Assembly: GCA_024114885.1 (NCBI GenBank)
Contig: CP099425.1
Location: forward strand, 2,356,001-2,420,000
Reading direction: 5' to 3'
DNA length: 64,000 bases
Source of the DNA: Septoria linicola
Taxonomy: Eukaryota; Ascomycota; Dothideomycetes; Mycosphaerellales; Mycosphaerellaceae
A program made the translations under genes and the position numbers. The notes beneath the pieces were generated by a model. It did no database searches and had not been told where the DNA came from. It saw nothing but the letters and a program-made list of their open reading frames with translations. The number at the start of each line of letters is the position of its first letter. The stretch's first letter is position 1. Positions 9,488 to 20,081 of this stretch are shown in pieces.

Positions 9488-12400
9488 TCAGATGTCCATC
9501 ATCTCAACATCCTCTTCTTGTCCGTGATTTAAGACATCATTCGCGGGTCCCCAATTGCCCTCGTATACCGTGGCTCCTGCTCGTCGCCGTCGCTCGACCC
9601 ACTGCACACCATGTGTTCGCAAGAGTTGATCGACGTCTGGCCGCAGATCAGGATCAGGGTTGATCATCCATTGCACGACACTTTCTAGCGCTTCGTTATC
9701 ACTGGAATCAACCATGAACTTCGGAGCACTGTCGAGGTCGTGGTCCCGCTTGAGCTTAGGTGGTGCCGGTCTCAAGAAGCTCAAATCGTCATCACCTTGA
9801 TGCGAGGTGCAGAGCGACTCGTTTGATTGACCGTTGAGCAGCTCGATAGGATCCCCGGAGTCATCTCGAATCAAGCTATCTGAGCTCCAAGTCAAACTCG
9901 GTAGATCGCTGAGGTCGCCAGCACGAAGGCGCTGCCAGGACGCGCCGTTGTCAGGAAGCACGATGTTACCGGCAATCTCAAGCATGATCATACCGAGCGA
10001 GAAGATGTCGGCGGGCTTGTCGAAACGGCCAGATAACACTTCAGGACCGATGTACTCACGGTCACCCTCGCCATCAAGCCCATCTGGTGCCGGCCAAGTG
10101 CTAGCCATACCAAAGTCGCCGATCTTGAGCAGACCCTCCCAGTCGATGAAGATGTTGGCTGGCTTCAAGTCAAGGTGGATAAAGTCCTGGTCGTGGATCG
10201 ACTTGAGGCCTTGCGACAGTTCCAGCAAGATCTTCCAGATCCGGAAATCGTCTAATCGGCCCTTGAATCCAGTCTGAATAAGGAAGTCTTTGAGGTTCCC
10301 GTTCTCGCAGTACTCTGTCTGGATATACAGGTGGTTCTTAGACTCCCAATGGTCGACGAGCTGTACAATGTGCTCGTGCCCTTGCATTGCCTTGAGGATC
10401 ACTACTTCTTGCATTTTGCGTTGACGATCCTTGACTCCTGTGTACGGCTTCCGGGCCTTCTTGACGGCATAGACGATCCGACCAGGACTGGACTTTTGCT
10501 GGCTGCCAGCTCCCTTGAGCGGCTTCTCGACCTTGTAGACTTGCGAGAATTCGCCGGTCCCGAATGAAGTCACTTGTCCGAAGCGCGAGGTAAGTGAAGT
10601 GTCCACGTCGTTTTGGAAATACCCAGATGTGGCATTGCTCTGACCCAAGCTAAAAGCAAACGAGTCGCCTCGAGGGCCTGTGGGTGTGGCTGGCGGGAAG
10701 CTACAGCTGCTAAACGGCAGCGACGCACGATTCTCGACTGAGATCGAGAGGCAGCTAGGATCTGGGGGAGTGAAAGACTCGTGCGGTGTCTGAGGAGACT
10801 GCTTGCTCGCAGTCTGCTTGATCGCCACAGGACTGGGCGCTGATATAGTCTTAGCATGGGTGCTGTTATTCGCATCCAACAACGGCAATGAACGCAGCGA
10901 TCGTTTTGCAAGCGGAGAAGGAGAAGCCAGTCTTCGCGGTTCATGCTCTGACTGACTCCGAAACAGACGCGGTGAATTTGTCGCACTGGCTGTTAGTGTG
11001 ATGAAAGGCATAGGCGAATCATCGACAACAGCACAGTCCGAGTCCTTCTCGCGCCGAAAGCAAGGCGTAAAATCAGTTTGCATGAACTTACTTTCATCAT
11101 CCGCAGGCGGCGAATGCTCACGGTCAGCAGGGGAGGCAAAGGTATCCGGACCGAGAGACGTTCTCCTCCCAAACAAGCTGCTGCGCAGACTGTTACTCTT
11201 TCCCTTAGACTGAGGTCTGGGCATTGAAGTCGTAGACTTGGTAGGCGTTGGAGGTAGGTCGTCAGCGATCGGGTGGCCATCCAAATGTCGCGTCGGTGAG
11301 TCGTTCGGCTCATCACCATCAATGCTGATGAACGAGCTCCTCCGCGTCAGCTGAGGTTGGTTGGTCCTGGATCCAAAGATGTTGACACCTTTACCGAAAG
11401 ACTCGGGAGATATCTTCGACACCCTGCCGTTGAAAGGTGTACTTGGGCTGCCGAATTCGTGCATCGGACGAGCTACCTTTCCTAGCGCCGATGGGGCTGG
11501 AGTGCCCCCAAAGTGAATGAGAGGCTGCTTCTTCGATGGCGTGTCTGGCATATTGGTACTTTGGAACAGTGCGGCTGGCCCGCCGTCCACGTTACGGTGT
11601 CGCTTCGAGATCAGACCTGTGGACATGAAGGCCTGGGGCAGTGGCTGCGCCATTTTGTACCCAGCAGGCGTGGCATGAGAGTCTCCTTGTGAGCCAGCAG
11701 CTAGGTTCGGTCGTAATGCACCAAGAGGAAGTGACTTGGAGAATCCTGGAAGCTTCCTAGGCGGCTCCATCTGCTTTTGAGCAGGAGCGTCGGTACAAAG
11801 TACACGAGGGTCTGCAGTCGGTGTGTTGCTGTCCTCTGTCACGCTGGATGTGGACGATGAAGGTGTCAAAGCGTGAGACAGCGGATGTGGCTTGGGGGCT
11901 GACTGGTATTGTTTCTGCGAAGGCGGTGGAAACAGGACTGGAGGGTCGCTTGTTGTGCTCCTTCGAAACGGCGAATCCATATCTGAGCTGCGAAGAGGTA
12001 ATGCTCCATCAAGCGAGAATCTGGATCGGGCTCGTGTAAGCGATGGACTCATCACAGAATCGCGCGCAGAGTCGGCAAACAGATTCTTGCGACCAGTTCC
12101 AGCACGCTGTGATAATGTTGTCTTACGTAGACTAAATGGACGTCTTTGCGGTGAGCTTGGTGGAGCCATGTTCCAGGTAAAAGTGGGTGCACTTTCTTTC
12201 TCCTTGTCTTCGTCGGGCGATACGGCAGGTTCATACTGCGCGCCATCAAAGCTTTGCTCGAAGATGTTGAAGTCGATGCTGGAAGCGCTGTGTAAGCTCC
12301 TACGCTTGCTACTGCGAGGACTTCCCAGGCTTGCAGCTTCCAGATTCATGACTCCATCACTGCGTTTGAGCGGGCTCGACTTCATAGGTGAGGCATGCTC

Positions 12401-12937
12401 ACGCATCACGGGTTGCAAGAATTTCTCTGGGCCTGGTTTCGAGAAGTCGAGCTTAATGGGATCATTGCGCGATTCTGAAACAGTCTTCACGGAGTCTTCG
12501 GAGCAATCCATGTTTTCCTGGTCGTGCTCTACAGATGTGCGGCGAGTCGAGTATCGCGGATTCGCGTTTGCCTGATTGGCGTTGTCGCTGAGCGCGCGTC
12601 GTAATGGGCTGTTCGGTGATGTCTTGCGCGACCTCGTGCGCACAACTCCACAACGCTGGCCAGTCGACTTGTTTCGCGCGTCCAGCTGAGACTGATCTGC
12701 ACTGTACGCACGACTGAGTCCGGATGGCGATCGCGGTGCAGGGGACATGGGCGCGTTTGGTGCGTTGCCCTTGGTCAGCAGAGCGAATCGAGAGGGCTTT
12801 GAAGGGCTTCGTGATAACGAGCGGCGGATTTGTCGTATGGTCGTGAATCCGTCAAATTGTGGGCTTCTGGGATGCGTCGGCGACAGCATATGCATCGAGC
12901 CTCCCGGCGAGTGACGAGGCGAGTACTCCAGCTCCAT
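9488..12937 (-). CDS. SWE1: Wee1/Swe1-type mitotic inhibitor kinase
   Basis: Single exon, 1149 aa. Residues 1-780 are Ser/Pro-rich and disordered with many SP/TP sites, as expected for a CDK-regulated protein. The kinase domain is at about 784-1110: glycine loop FGTGEFSQVYKV, catalytic Lys in YAVKKARK, catalytic loop HLDLKPANIF, DFG in KIGDFGMAS, and the Wee1-type EGDREYIGPEVL in place of a plain APE motif. Wee1 kinases phosphorylate the inhibitory tyrosine of Cdk1 and delay mitosis; the Aspergillus orthologue is AnkA. The domain contains a low-complexity insertion (about residues 1025-1070, SSDSLIRDDSGDP) before the final helices, and the C-terminus is acidic. The first ATG is used; the 5' flank has no other in-frame Met. 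Confidence 0.96.
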   Translation of the reverse strand: MELEYSPRHSPGGSMHMLSPTHPRSPQFDGFTTIRQIRRSLSRSPSKPSRFALLTKGNAPNAPMSPAPRSPSGLSRAYSADQSQLDARNKSTGQRCGVVRTRSRKTSPNSPLRRALSDNANQANANPRYSTRRTSVEHDQENMDCSEDSVKTVSESRNDPIKLDFSKPGPEKFLQPVMREHASPMKSSPLKRSDGVMNLEAASLGSPRSSKRRSLHSASSIDFNIFEQSFDGAQYEPAVSPDEDKEKESAPTFTWNMAPPSSPQRRPFSLRKTTLSQRAGTGRKNLFADSARDSVMSPSLTRARSRFSLDGALPLRSSDMDSPFRRSTTSDPPVLFPPPSQKQYQSAPKPHPLSHALTPSSSTSSVTEDSNTPTADPRVLCTDAPAQKQMEPPRKLPGFSKSLPLGALRPNLAAGSQGDSHATPAGYKMAQPLPQAFMSTGLISKRHRNVDGGPAALFQSTNMPDTPSKKQPLIHFGGTPAPSALGKVARPMHEFGSPSTPFNGRVSKISPESFGKGVNIFGSRTNQPQLTRRSSFISIDGDEPNDSPTRHLDGHPIADDLPPTPTKSTTSMPRPQSKGKSNSLRSSLFGRRTSLGPDTFASPADREHSPPADDESKFMQTDFTPCFRREKDSDCAVVDDSPMPFITLTASATNSPRLFRSQSEHEPRRLASPSPLAKRSLRSLPLLDANNSTHAKTISAPSPVAIKQTASKQSPQTPHESFTPPDPSCLSISVENRASLPFSSCSFPPATPTGPRGDSFAFSLGQSNATSGYFQNDVDTSLTSRFGQVTSFGTGEFSQVYKVEKPLKGAGSQQKSSPGRIVYAVKKARKPYTGVKDRQRKMQEVVILKAMQGHEHIVQLVDHWESKNHLYIQTEYCENGNLKDFLIQTGFKGRLDDFRIWKILLELSQGLKSIHDQDFIHLDLKPANIFIDWEGLLKIGDFGMASTWPAPDGLDGEGDREYIGPEVLSGRFDKPADIFSLGMIMLEIAGNIVLPDNGASWQRLRAGDLSDLPSLTWSSDSLIRDDSGDPIELLNGQSNESLCTSHQGDDDLSFLRPAPPKLKRDHDLDSAPKFMVDSSDNEALESVVQWMINPDPDLRPDVDQLLRTHGVQWVERRRRAGATVYEGNWGPANDVLNHGQEEDVEMMDI

Positions 12938-14610
12938 TGCCTCTCAGATCCAGGAGAGTTGTCGAGAGTTTTGACTGATGATAACGCGCCAAAGATGGCG
13001 GTGAATCGCGAGTGCACGCGCAAGCCAGGGCGTTCTGTTGATAATCCGTCTATCGGTAGCGTCTGCCTGTTGTCTGGCGGTAGCGCGATGCTGCAGAGCG
13101 GTGCCGGACAAGAACCAAGGCAGCCAGATTTGGTTGGTTGGTTGGAAGGTCGGTATGTCGGTCGTGGCGCGTGATCGAGCGGCGGTCGCAAACAACCAGA
13201 GCGGGCTGCGACTATCGGGCGGCGTACATGAAGAGTGGGCGTGCGCAGATTGGAACAGCGATAAGGATGGCCTTGTGGTCCAGTTCTCTCTGTGCGGTTT
13301 AGGTTGCTACCGTGGAATGCGAATATATCAAAACACCACGCGTCATGGACGGCGAGTCCAATGGAGTGGTCGGAAGCCGTGAACCGAGTCAGCGGCGGCG
13401 GGTGGTCGGTTGGTCGATGGGTGGGTGGGTGGTGGTGTTGTCAAGGAGAGGATGGCAGTCTGGATGGAGGCGAAGAATCAAGTCATCCACACACACACCA
13501 GGCAAGACTTGTCGATCGACTCTGGTGAAGAAGAAGGGTCCCGTAGCAGGCGCACTGGAGCGCGTTGTTTTCCACGCACGGACGCCAAAATGGCAGGTGC
13601 ACTCGTGATTAGCCACCCTGTCTCGCTTTCCGCCCCCAGCGTGCGCCGTCTGCGATGAATGATTCTGGAGAAAGACGATGGTGAAGTTCGTTCGTCGACA
13701 ATATGCTTTGATGGGCTGCTACTGCACTCTGTATACCGCCCTCTGCTTTCTCCTTTCACAAGATCGCCGTTTTGTTGATTTACACTTGTTTACACGCCTG
13801 CACAAACGCTCAGAGCGGGACTGTCGTCATCTGGGTGCCCAAGACGAAGCATCCCCTGATCAGAACCTCTGCAATTCTGCTCGGCAAAAGACTAGCATGC
13901 GCTGCTTCGCTGTCCCACCAGATTCATCGCTGTTCGACAGGCTGCGCTCGCCAATAATTCCTGGCCGTGTTATGCAGCCCGGACGATGTACCAAAAGTAG
14001 ACGCAGCAGTCGCAATCTCTTGCATCCAGTTTTCGCTGCCGCCTCATTTAGATCACGAATCGCCAGACTCGTAATCGTCTGCATCTGCTCATTCGACCAC
14101 GTCTGCTGAGCTGTCATGCTGGGGCAAGACAAGCGCTCAGCGTAGAATGCTGTGCAACCATGAAAATCGATAGCAGTATCGATATCGGCAGCTGCTCGCG
14201 TGAGACAAGTCCGCCGATCGAATGCTGGCAAGCCACCGATCCGTGCTAGGCCGAGTCTTGTTCACATGACCAGCCAGAGCGTCTTCCCTTGGACGCTTTC
14301 TGCAGAGCCGCAGTGCCGCACAATGCTTCTGTGACGTTTCGCACGTCTTCTTCCATTGACTTTCGCGCTACACACATCAAAACTACGTCAGATCGTACGC
14401 AGAAAAGTTGGCTGCTATCTCTTCCCGGACAAGGTATATATTGACATGGCGCCCTCGACAAGCATGTCTGCAACCCGAGAAGGCATCCTGGGTTACGACA
14501 TTGATCGCATATCGACACCTACACCACGTTTGGAATCAACCTGAGACGTCATCAAGTACTCTGTTATTCTTTGCAGACGACATTCGATCGATTGGACACT
14601 ACTCAAAATT
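12938..14610. other. Intergenic, SWE1 upstream region
   Basis: Long 5' flank of SWE1. A G-rich tract at 13403-13437 has three GGG runs in GGGTGGGTGGGTGG and could fold as a G-quadruplex; this is inference. The reading frames are Arg/Cys-rich and unconvincing. Confidence 0.5.
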
Positions 14611-14892
14611 ATGGGCGTCACTACATCAGAAGCTCCACCCATGTTCCTCTCTGCCGACAAGAGGAAAATTAGCTACAAAAGCAAGAATGGCAACATGATC
14701 ACCCTCGAGCTCAAAAACTCCAAAGCTGTAGAAAGCCTACAGCAAGTTGCCAATGTGGGTATATCTCAAGCAGACAAACAACCAGAAAGTCAAGGACTCT
14801 GGGCCGGAATTTTTGATACTCTCTCCTTCTACGTCGCAGAAGGCATTGAGATTGCTGCATTCGGGATGTATGATGAGCCGGTCACCAAGTGA
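14611..14892 (+). CDS. Small hypothetical protein, 93 aa
   Basis: Short single-exon frame with protein-like composition: an amphipathic start (SADKRKISYKSKNGNMITLE), a central LELKNSKAVESLQQVAN, and a C-terminal hydrophobic-aromatic segment (GLWAGIFDTLSFYVAEGIEI). The C-terminal hydrophobic stretch contains acidic residues, so it is not a clear membrane helix. It converges with the SRPBCC-like gene, leaving 49 bases between the two stops. No homologue recognised. Confidence 0.45.
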   Translation: MGVTTSEAPPMFLSADKRKISYKSKNGNMITLELKNSKAVESLQQVANVGISQADKQPESQGLWAGIFDTLSFYVAEGIEIAAFGMYDEPVTK

Positions 14893-14941
14893 CTTGAATG
14901 AGTTGGCTAGTCCCAGCCATGGCTTGCAGTCACTTGCATAT

Positions 14942-16006
14942 TTAGGCCACTGAATTGCGAGGATTACTCTCCGGCTCTGAGGTCCTCTTTGAGAATGGTC
15001 TCAAGCCCACAAAGGAGCGTCTCTGGGGCTTCTCCGACGATTTGGCCCTTTCCTTCTCCAGCTGGCCTGGCTGTTCGCAACGCTCAGCCAGCCCTGCGAG
15101 CATAGGCGTGGTGCTAAGTTTGTCCAGAACTTGGCCGCTCTTGATGACCACACGACGCCTGAACCCTTCCGCCTTGATCTTGCCACGGAATCTCAAATGC
15201 ACGACTGTTGCAGGCTCTGGATCAGAAGGCTGATCATGCAGTTCACGGAGCAACAGCGCCCACGTGAAGTCGCAGCCATATCGCCTTGATCTAAGCACGA
15301 TGGTATGAGGTTCCTCCACTCGAGCTACAACGAAATGATCGTTCCGGCCGAATCCATAGTCTGGAATTCGTTCGCCCGGGGTGAGCCTTTGCCATTTAGA
15401 TTCGATTGTCCTCGAAGGTCGCCAGGTGAATGGAAGGATGCCCTCCACGCGCAGTGGCAAGTACCATCCGCCTCGATTCTTGCCCAGTTGCAAAAGCCAG
15501 GGGAAGATGTCTTCAGCAGGGGCCCGAATGGCCCGTTTCTGGTCATACACCATGACAGCGTCAGGAATCAATTCGTCGCCGGGAAATAAGTCTTCCTTTC
15601 TTGCCGGCTTCTCCAGCTCCGATCTGGCATTTTCTCCAGAAAGGCTGGTGCTGCTCCGGTCCAGATTCTGGTCGTTTGATGCGCCTCCGGTCTCCTTCGA
15701 GAGCCCCACATCCCTGTGAGTGGTTGTTGGAGACTCGCCACGAGCATCATGGAAGGTTTCGTGCATTTGCGACTCCTTGGCTGCTTCGACCTGAGCGGGT
15801 GTCTGCGCGGTCGTCACTTTGTCACCAGTATCTGTCTTCTTCAGCGAGCTCTTTCGCGGCCGCGACTCCTTTTGCGGCAGCGCCTGGACATCGCGATGGT
15901 TGTCCTTTTCAGAGACTTTTTTGGCATCCTCTTCGGCCATGGTGGGCAGCTGCGATGCGTAGTATCGCATTACCTGTATTGCAGAACGAAAGGATTGACG
16001 TGCCAA
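14942..16006 (-). CDS. SRPBCC/START-like domain protein
   Basis: 354 aa. Residues about 20-135 are charged and disordered. Residues about 140-300 form an SRPBCC (polyketide cyclase/dehydrase-like) helix-grip domain: ELIPDAVMVYDQKRAIRAPAEDIFPWLLQLG, then GGWYLP, LTPGERIPDYG and HTIVLRSR. The IxAPxExxFPWLxQxGxxRGGWY pattern is typical of this superfamily, which binds hydrophobic ligands in a deep cavity; the ligand cannot be predicted. Two starts compete: the ATG at 16006, which adds 22 Arg-rich residues without acids that resemble a mitochondrial presequence, and the ATG at 15940, which sits in CACCATGG, the best start context. Confidence 0.75.
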   Translation of the reverse strand: MARQSFRSAIQVMRYYASQLPTMAEEDAKKVSEKDNHRDVQALPQKESRPRKSSLKKTDTGDKVTTAQTPAQVEAAKESQMHETFHDARGESPTTTHRDVGLSKETGGASNDQNLDRSSTSLSGENARSELEKPARKEDLFPGDELIPDAVMVYDQKRAIRAPAEDIFPWLLQLGKNRGGWYLPLRVEGILPFTWRPSRTIESKWQRLTPGERIPDYGFGRNDHFVVARVEEPHTIVLRSRRYGCDFTWALLLRELHDQPSDPEPATVVHLRFRGKIKAEGFRRRVVIKSGQVLDKLSTTPMLAGLAERCEQPGQLEKERAKSSEKPQRRSFVGLRPFSKRTSEPESNPRNSVA

Positions 16007-16814
16007 AGTGGCAGCTCAAGGCCTTTTACAGGGCATTTTGTCAAGGTTCTAATGCTGCCTTGACTCCCAAACACAGGTTTCAGACATCAGAGCTAGGTTT
16101 GCATGCTTTAACACCAGTCACAACCTACACTATTTTCATCACCTGTAATGTCACTACTCACACGAACCTGCTCTAAGCTCGTATGCCAGCATACAGTATC
16201 ACGACCATCCCCGACATCTCACGTATGACTGCCTGCGCCTTCTTTGCCAAGCTCAATCTCGCTGAATTACACCTGGTCGCCCGCGTCATCACCACACTTT
16301 TTCGTTCTCGGCGCTGCAAGTTTCACGCATGCTGCAGATGAAGCTGTCACAACCTCTATCCCCACTCATCGAGATTGTCTCATCCTGTCAACGTAAACCG
16401 TTACCAGCTTGGATAAGCCGTTGCGGGCATCTGCCCATGCCGCAACGCCAACGCCGGTCACTTCCGGCGACAGCACATAGCAGTGTCCTTCAAGGTCTGG
16501 ATGTACCGGCTGTACGTATTGAAACAGCTGATAGAGATCGTGAACGACAGGCCTCTTGTGAGCGCTTGATGACCTGCTGACACCTATCGCCGTACATAAT
16601 CCATCTTTCCGAAGTCGGCAGACGCCAATCGGCGCTAGCCAGGCAGCGATGCAACGCATATCGTCTAAGACGTTGGCGGCCATATGTTGGCAAAGCACGC
16701 GAGGAGTCAGACGTGGATGCCGATCGAATCGTTTAGGACCCTCTCTTTCACAAACGCTTCTGTGAGCGTTGCGATCACTTAAAACGTGAGTCTCGAAGCA
16801 TGCACTGCACTCGT
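16007..16814. other. Intergenic
   Basis: Lies between the SRPBCC-like gene's 5' end and the 3' end of the MFS carrier. No convincing frames, repeats or RNA genes seen. Confidence 0.5.
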
Positions 16815-18164
16815 CTAGTTATTGGTGCCCGTTGCTGTCGAACTTAGTTCTGACCTCTTCTTCCGTTTCACTCTCCACAGCTCAAACAGGAATAACGATG
16901 CAATCAAATACATGGTCCCAGCAAAGATCTGAGTGTACAGGTACGCCCAGCGCCCCATGCCAGGTCTCCTCAAATAAAGCGCTATGACCTCGGCGAATGT
17001 CGTCGGGAGTACAGTGGTAAGCCACTGCAATGACAACAAAGATGGTACCTCTGATAATCCAGCGACTTCTGCGCAGAGCGGGCCAATCGTCATCCAGAAA
17101 GTCCCGATGAAAGCGCCAGCTAAGATTGAGAAGACAATCAAGACCCCATAGCTGTTACCAGGAATCCACATACCGAAGATGAGAATGGCATTGATGAGGG
17201 TAGCACAAGCCGCAACTTCAATTCTCCCGAGCCGATCACTAGCGAGACCGATCGCAGGCCTACCGAAGCCAGTTCCAAGGTTCAACACTGCAGTAAGGAT
17301 GCTTGCTTGCGACTGTGTCAGGCCCACCACCACGACCGCATAGTTGCTCAAGCTATACAGTAAGGCCATGTAACCGAACAAGTTGATGAAGCACCAACTC
17401 AACAATAGCAGACAGTCATACCTCTTCAACAAATGCGTCGCGAAGCCAAGTTGTGGTGGTTTGACAACATGATTGCGATCCTTCACCAAGAGCGTAGCTG
17501 TCAAATTGCCAACAAAGCACAAGATACCAGTAATCCGCAACGCCCAGGCAAGACTAATCTGCTCAATCATAGCGTTCGTGCCCAAGCTGAACGCCAAACC
17601 ACCGAATCCAGATCCAGCGCTCGCAATCCCACCAGCCAAACTCCTCCTCTTCTCAAACCATTGCGGCAAGACCTGAATACTCGGAATGAAGACAGCACCG
17701 AGACCCAAGCCAACCAATACTCCTTGACTCAGATACAGCTGCCATATCTCACTCGCGAAGCTGGCCGCTACAAACCCTCCCGCGAACATCACACATCCAG
17801 AGAACATCACGACAAATCGGCCAAGCTCTCGAGTCGAGATCGTGCAGAGTGGCGAGATGATCATGGCTACGCCAAATTCAAGACCTCCTATCAGTGCAAA
17901 GTCCAGAGGTCTTGCACCAGGGAAGTAGTCGTCTGCGAGATAGTGCGAGATGTAGATGCCGTAAGAGGCTGCTACGCCCCAGGTGAAGCCATTGAGTGTT
18001 GATAACGCGCCGCAGCAGACCCAGCCATAGCCTCCATCTGGAGGCGGTTCTATCGAGGGTTCGAGTAATGAAGAGCAGGTCTCTGTCGTTGGATTATCTT
18101 CATGATGGCTCGCATGGTCTTCTTGTGATCCGCTGCTGGCTCCTGCTTTCTTCTCGCTTGACAT
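16815..18164 (-). CDS. MFS carrier, monocarboxylate-transporter (MCT) family
   Basis: Single exon, 449 aa. A hydrophilic N-terminus of about 40 residues leads into PPDGGYGWVCCGALSTLNGFTWGV, the signature that opens TM1 of the fungal MCT/Mch group. About 12 membrane segments follow, with the TM2-3 loop in the usual place and a short basic C-terminus (RVKRKKRSE). Fungal members of this family carry monocarboxylates, riboflavin or unknown small solutes across the plasma membrane; nothing here fixes the substrate. The next gene on the same strand belongs to the same family. Confidence 0.9.
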   Translation of the reverse strand: MSSEKKAGASSGSQEDHASHHEDNPTTETCSSLLEPSIEPPPDGGYGWVCCGALSTLNGFTWGVAASYGIYISHYLADDYFPGARPLDFALIGGLEFGVAMIISPLCTISTRELGRFVVMFSGCVMFAGGFVAASFASEIWQLYLSQGVLVGLGLGAVFIPSIQVLPQWFEKRRSLAGGIASAGSGFGGLAFSLGTNAMIEQISLAWALRITGILCFVGNLTATLLVKDRNHVVKPPQLGFATHLLKRYDCLLLLSWCFINLFGYMALLYSLSNYAVVVVGLTQSQASILTAVLNLGTGFGRPAIGLASDRLGRIEVAACATLINAILIFGMWIPGNSYGVLIVFSILAGAFIGTFWMTIGPLCAEVAGLSEVPSLLSLQWLTTVLPTTFAEVIALYLRRPGMGRWAYLYTQIFAGTMYLIASLFLFELWRVKRKKRSELSSTATGTNN

Positions 18165-18620
18165 CGTCTTGTGGTGTTGGAGATTCTCAAGCTCGGATCA
18201 TCGTGCAAGGTCAGTGATCAATGAGCACGAAGGATGTCTATCTAATACTACAGACAACATGTCAATCGTGTATTCCACGCCTTACAGAAGATGTCGCTAC
18301 CCCACAGTCATTGGACTTTCCGATGTCGAAGGATGACAGCAGGAAACAAAGCTGCTCCGGTAGTCGGCACATGTACCCGCGGCATTGGCGAGATCGACAG
18401 TATACTTACTCCGCATGTTTCTGACCAGTGTGATCTGCCATTTGAAGCTTGCAAAGATGGGTGACAAGGCTCTCCTTGATGTGTCTCGCTCATGCTATAC
18501 AGTGAGCGATAGGACATGCTCGGATCGCACTAGGCTGGATTCACTCTCATCGCCCTCGATGGATATTGACGAGCACACTTGCGAATGGAGAGCATAGCGT
18601 ACTGTGATTCGATGGAATGT
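18165..18620. other. Intergenic between two MCT-like genes
   Basis: Promoter region of the gene at 16815-18164 and 3' flank of the one upstream. Nothing else seen. Confidence 0.5.
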
Positions 18621-20081
18621 CTATGTTATCCCTTTCGGATCCCATCCCACTATAGACCATCTCGTCGCAACGAGTCCCACAAATCCGATGAGAAAGCTCA
18701 CACCTCCCCATATCTGAGCATGTAGATAGCTCCCTCCATTCTGCTGTATCAATGCACCAGCCAGTGGCGGTCCTGTCAAGCTCGCAAAGCTGACCACAGT
18801 GAACGCCATTCCCATTCTTACTCCAGCCTTCTTGAGATCTGGAACCTTGTTCAGATTGCCGATGACAGCAGGCCACAAGGCTTGTATGCATGCTGATCCA
18901 CATCCGTATATGGCTGCGAAGACGTACAACGCTGGAAGTGTATGTATGCCGATCCAGCCAAACATCATTACAGCACTCAGCAGGCTGAAGGGGATCAATG
19001 TGTTCAACGAGCCGATTTTGTCTGCGAAGTAATTCGGCACGAGTCGGAAGATGAAGCCCACGCAAACCACGGTCAGGAGGAGGTTGATCGATTGCTGATA
19101 GCTGACCCCTAGGACGTTACGACCATACGATCCAATGTAGAAAAAAACGAAGTATAATCCCCAGAAGTTGAAGAACATGGCGATGCAGTATAGCGCAAAA
19201 GGTAGTTCTTTGAAAGATGCCCAGTCAACGATCGGTCCAGACTTCCTTGGAGGCAATCTTGTGCGAAGAAAGGTTATAGTAACCACGTTTGTGAACAGCA
19301 TGATGAAGCCAATCACACGAACTGTCCAGGGGTATCCAACCTTTGGCAAAAGTTGTTGGACAATGACAGGAAAGACCACACCTCCTGTGCACGAGCCCAA
19401 AGCCGTGATGCCGACCGCCAAGGCTCGTTTCTTCGCAAAGTACGTCGTGATCAGAGACATGGCTGGACAGAACTGTAGGCCGTTGGCGATCCCAATACAT
19501 AGCGCTTGACTAAGGAATAGTTGCCAGAAGTTGGTGGCCTGTGCTTGGCAGAATATGCCAACAATTTGGAACACAGCTCCGGCGATGTAGACTGGCCTAA
19601 AGAGGCCAGCGTCTGTGGCTCGACCTGTAAATGTTCCGATGCCGAAAAGGAGGAAGATCTGGATACTTCCTATCCATGAGATGGCTGAAGGATCGACTCC
19701 AAGGGTGTTCTCGTAGTAAGTCTGGAAGACTCCAAAGGAGGTAATATATCCGAACGTGGAAAAGATGGTAAGGTGAACACAAGCAGCCTGCGTCCACGCT
19801 TGGGCACCTCCATCCGGCGGGGGCCCTGGGTCTTGCCATGATGAAGCAGCCGATCGTCTTGAAATCGTTCTCGAGAGTGTACCAGCAAGTCCGGTAGGTT
19901 TCTCTCGTCCGGCGTCATGATGCGTAGGCTCTTCTGCTTCTTCTATTGCGCGCTCCATATCATTGTCTTCCGTGTTCGGCCAGGCTCGCATGCCATCTTC
20001 TTCATCATGCGTGGAGGTTCTATCTGTCGCGTCGTGCTTCTCCATGTCGGTCTTGCTCGCATCTGATACCGTTCGCGTCAT
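18621..20081 (-). CDS. MFS carrier, monocarboxylate-transporter (MCT) family
   Basis: 486 aa from the ATG at 20081. The frame extends to an ATG at 20141, but those 20 extra residues (Cys/Phe-rich) look like untranslated sequence. An acidic N-terminus of about 85 residues is followed by DPGPPPDGGAQAWTQAACVHL, the MCT-family entry motif, then 12 predicted membrane segments and a short tail. YFAKKRALAVGITALGSCTGG matches the conserved cytoplasmic loop and TM5 of fungal Mch proteins. Substrate unknown. It lies in tandem with a paralogous-family carrier on the same strand. Confidence 0.9.
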   Translation of the reverse strand: MTRTVSDASKTDMEKHDATDRTSTHDEEDGMRAWPNTEDNDMERAIEEAEEPTHHDAGREKPTGLAGTLSRTISRRSAASSWQDPGPPPDGGAQAWTQAACVHLTIFSTFGYITSFGVFQTYYENTLGVDPSAISWIGSIQIFLLFGIGTFTGRATDAGLFRPVYIAGAVFQIVGIFCQAQATNFWQLFLSQALCIGIANGLQFCPAMSLITTYFAKKRALAVGITALGSCTGGVVFPVIVQQLLPKVGYPWTVRVIGFIMLFTNVVTITFLRTRLPPRKSGPIVDWASFKELPFALYCIAMFFNFWGLYFVFFYIGSYGRNVLGVSYQQSINLLLTVVCVGFIFRLVPNYFADKIGSLNTLIPFSLLSAVMMFGWIGIHTLPALYVFAAIYGCGSACIQALWPAVIGNLNKVPDLKKAGVRMGMAFTVVSFASLTGPPLAGALIQQNGGSYLHAQIWGGVSFLIGFVGLVATRWSIVGWDPKGIT

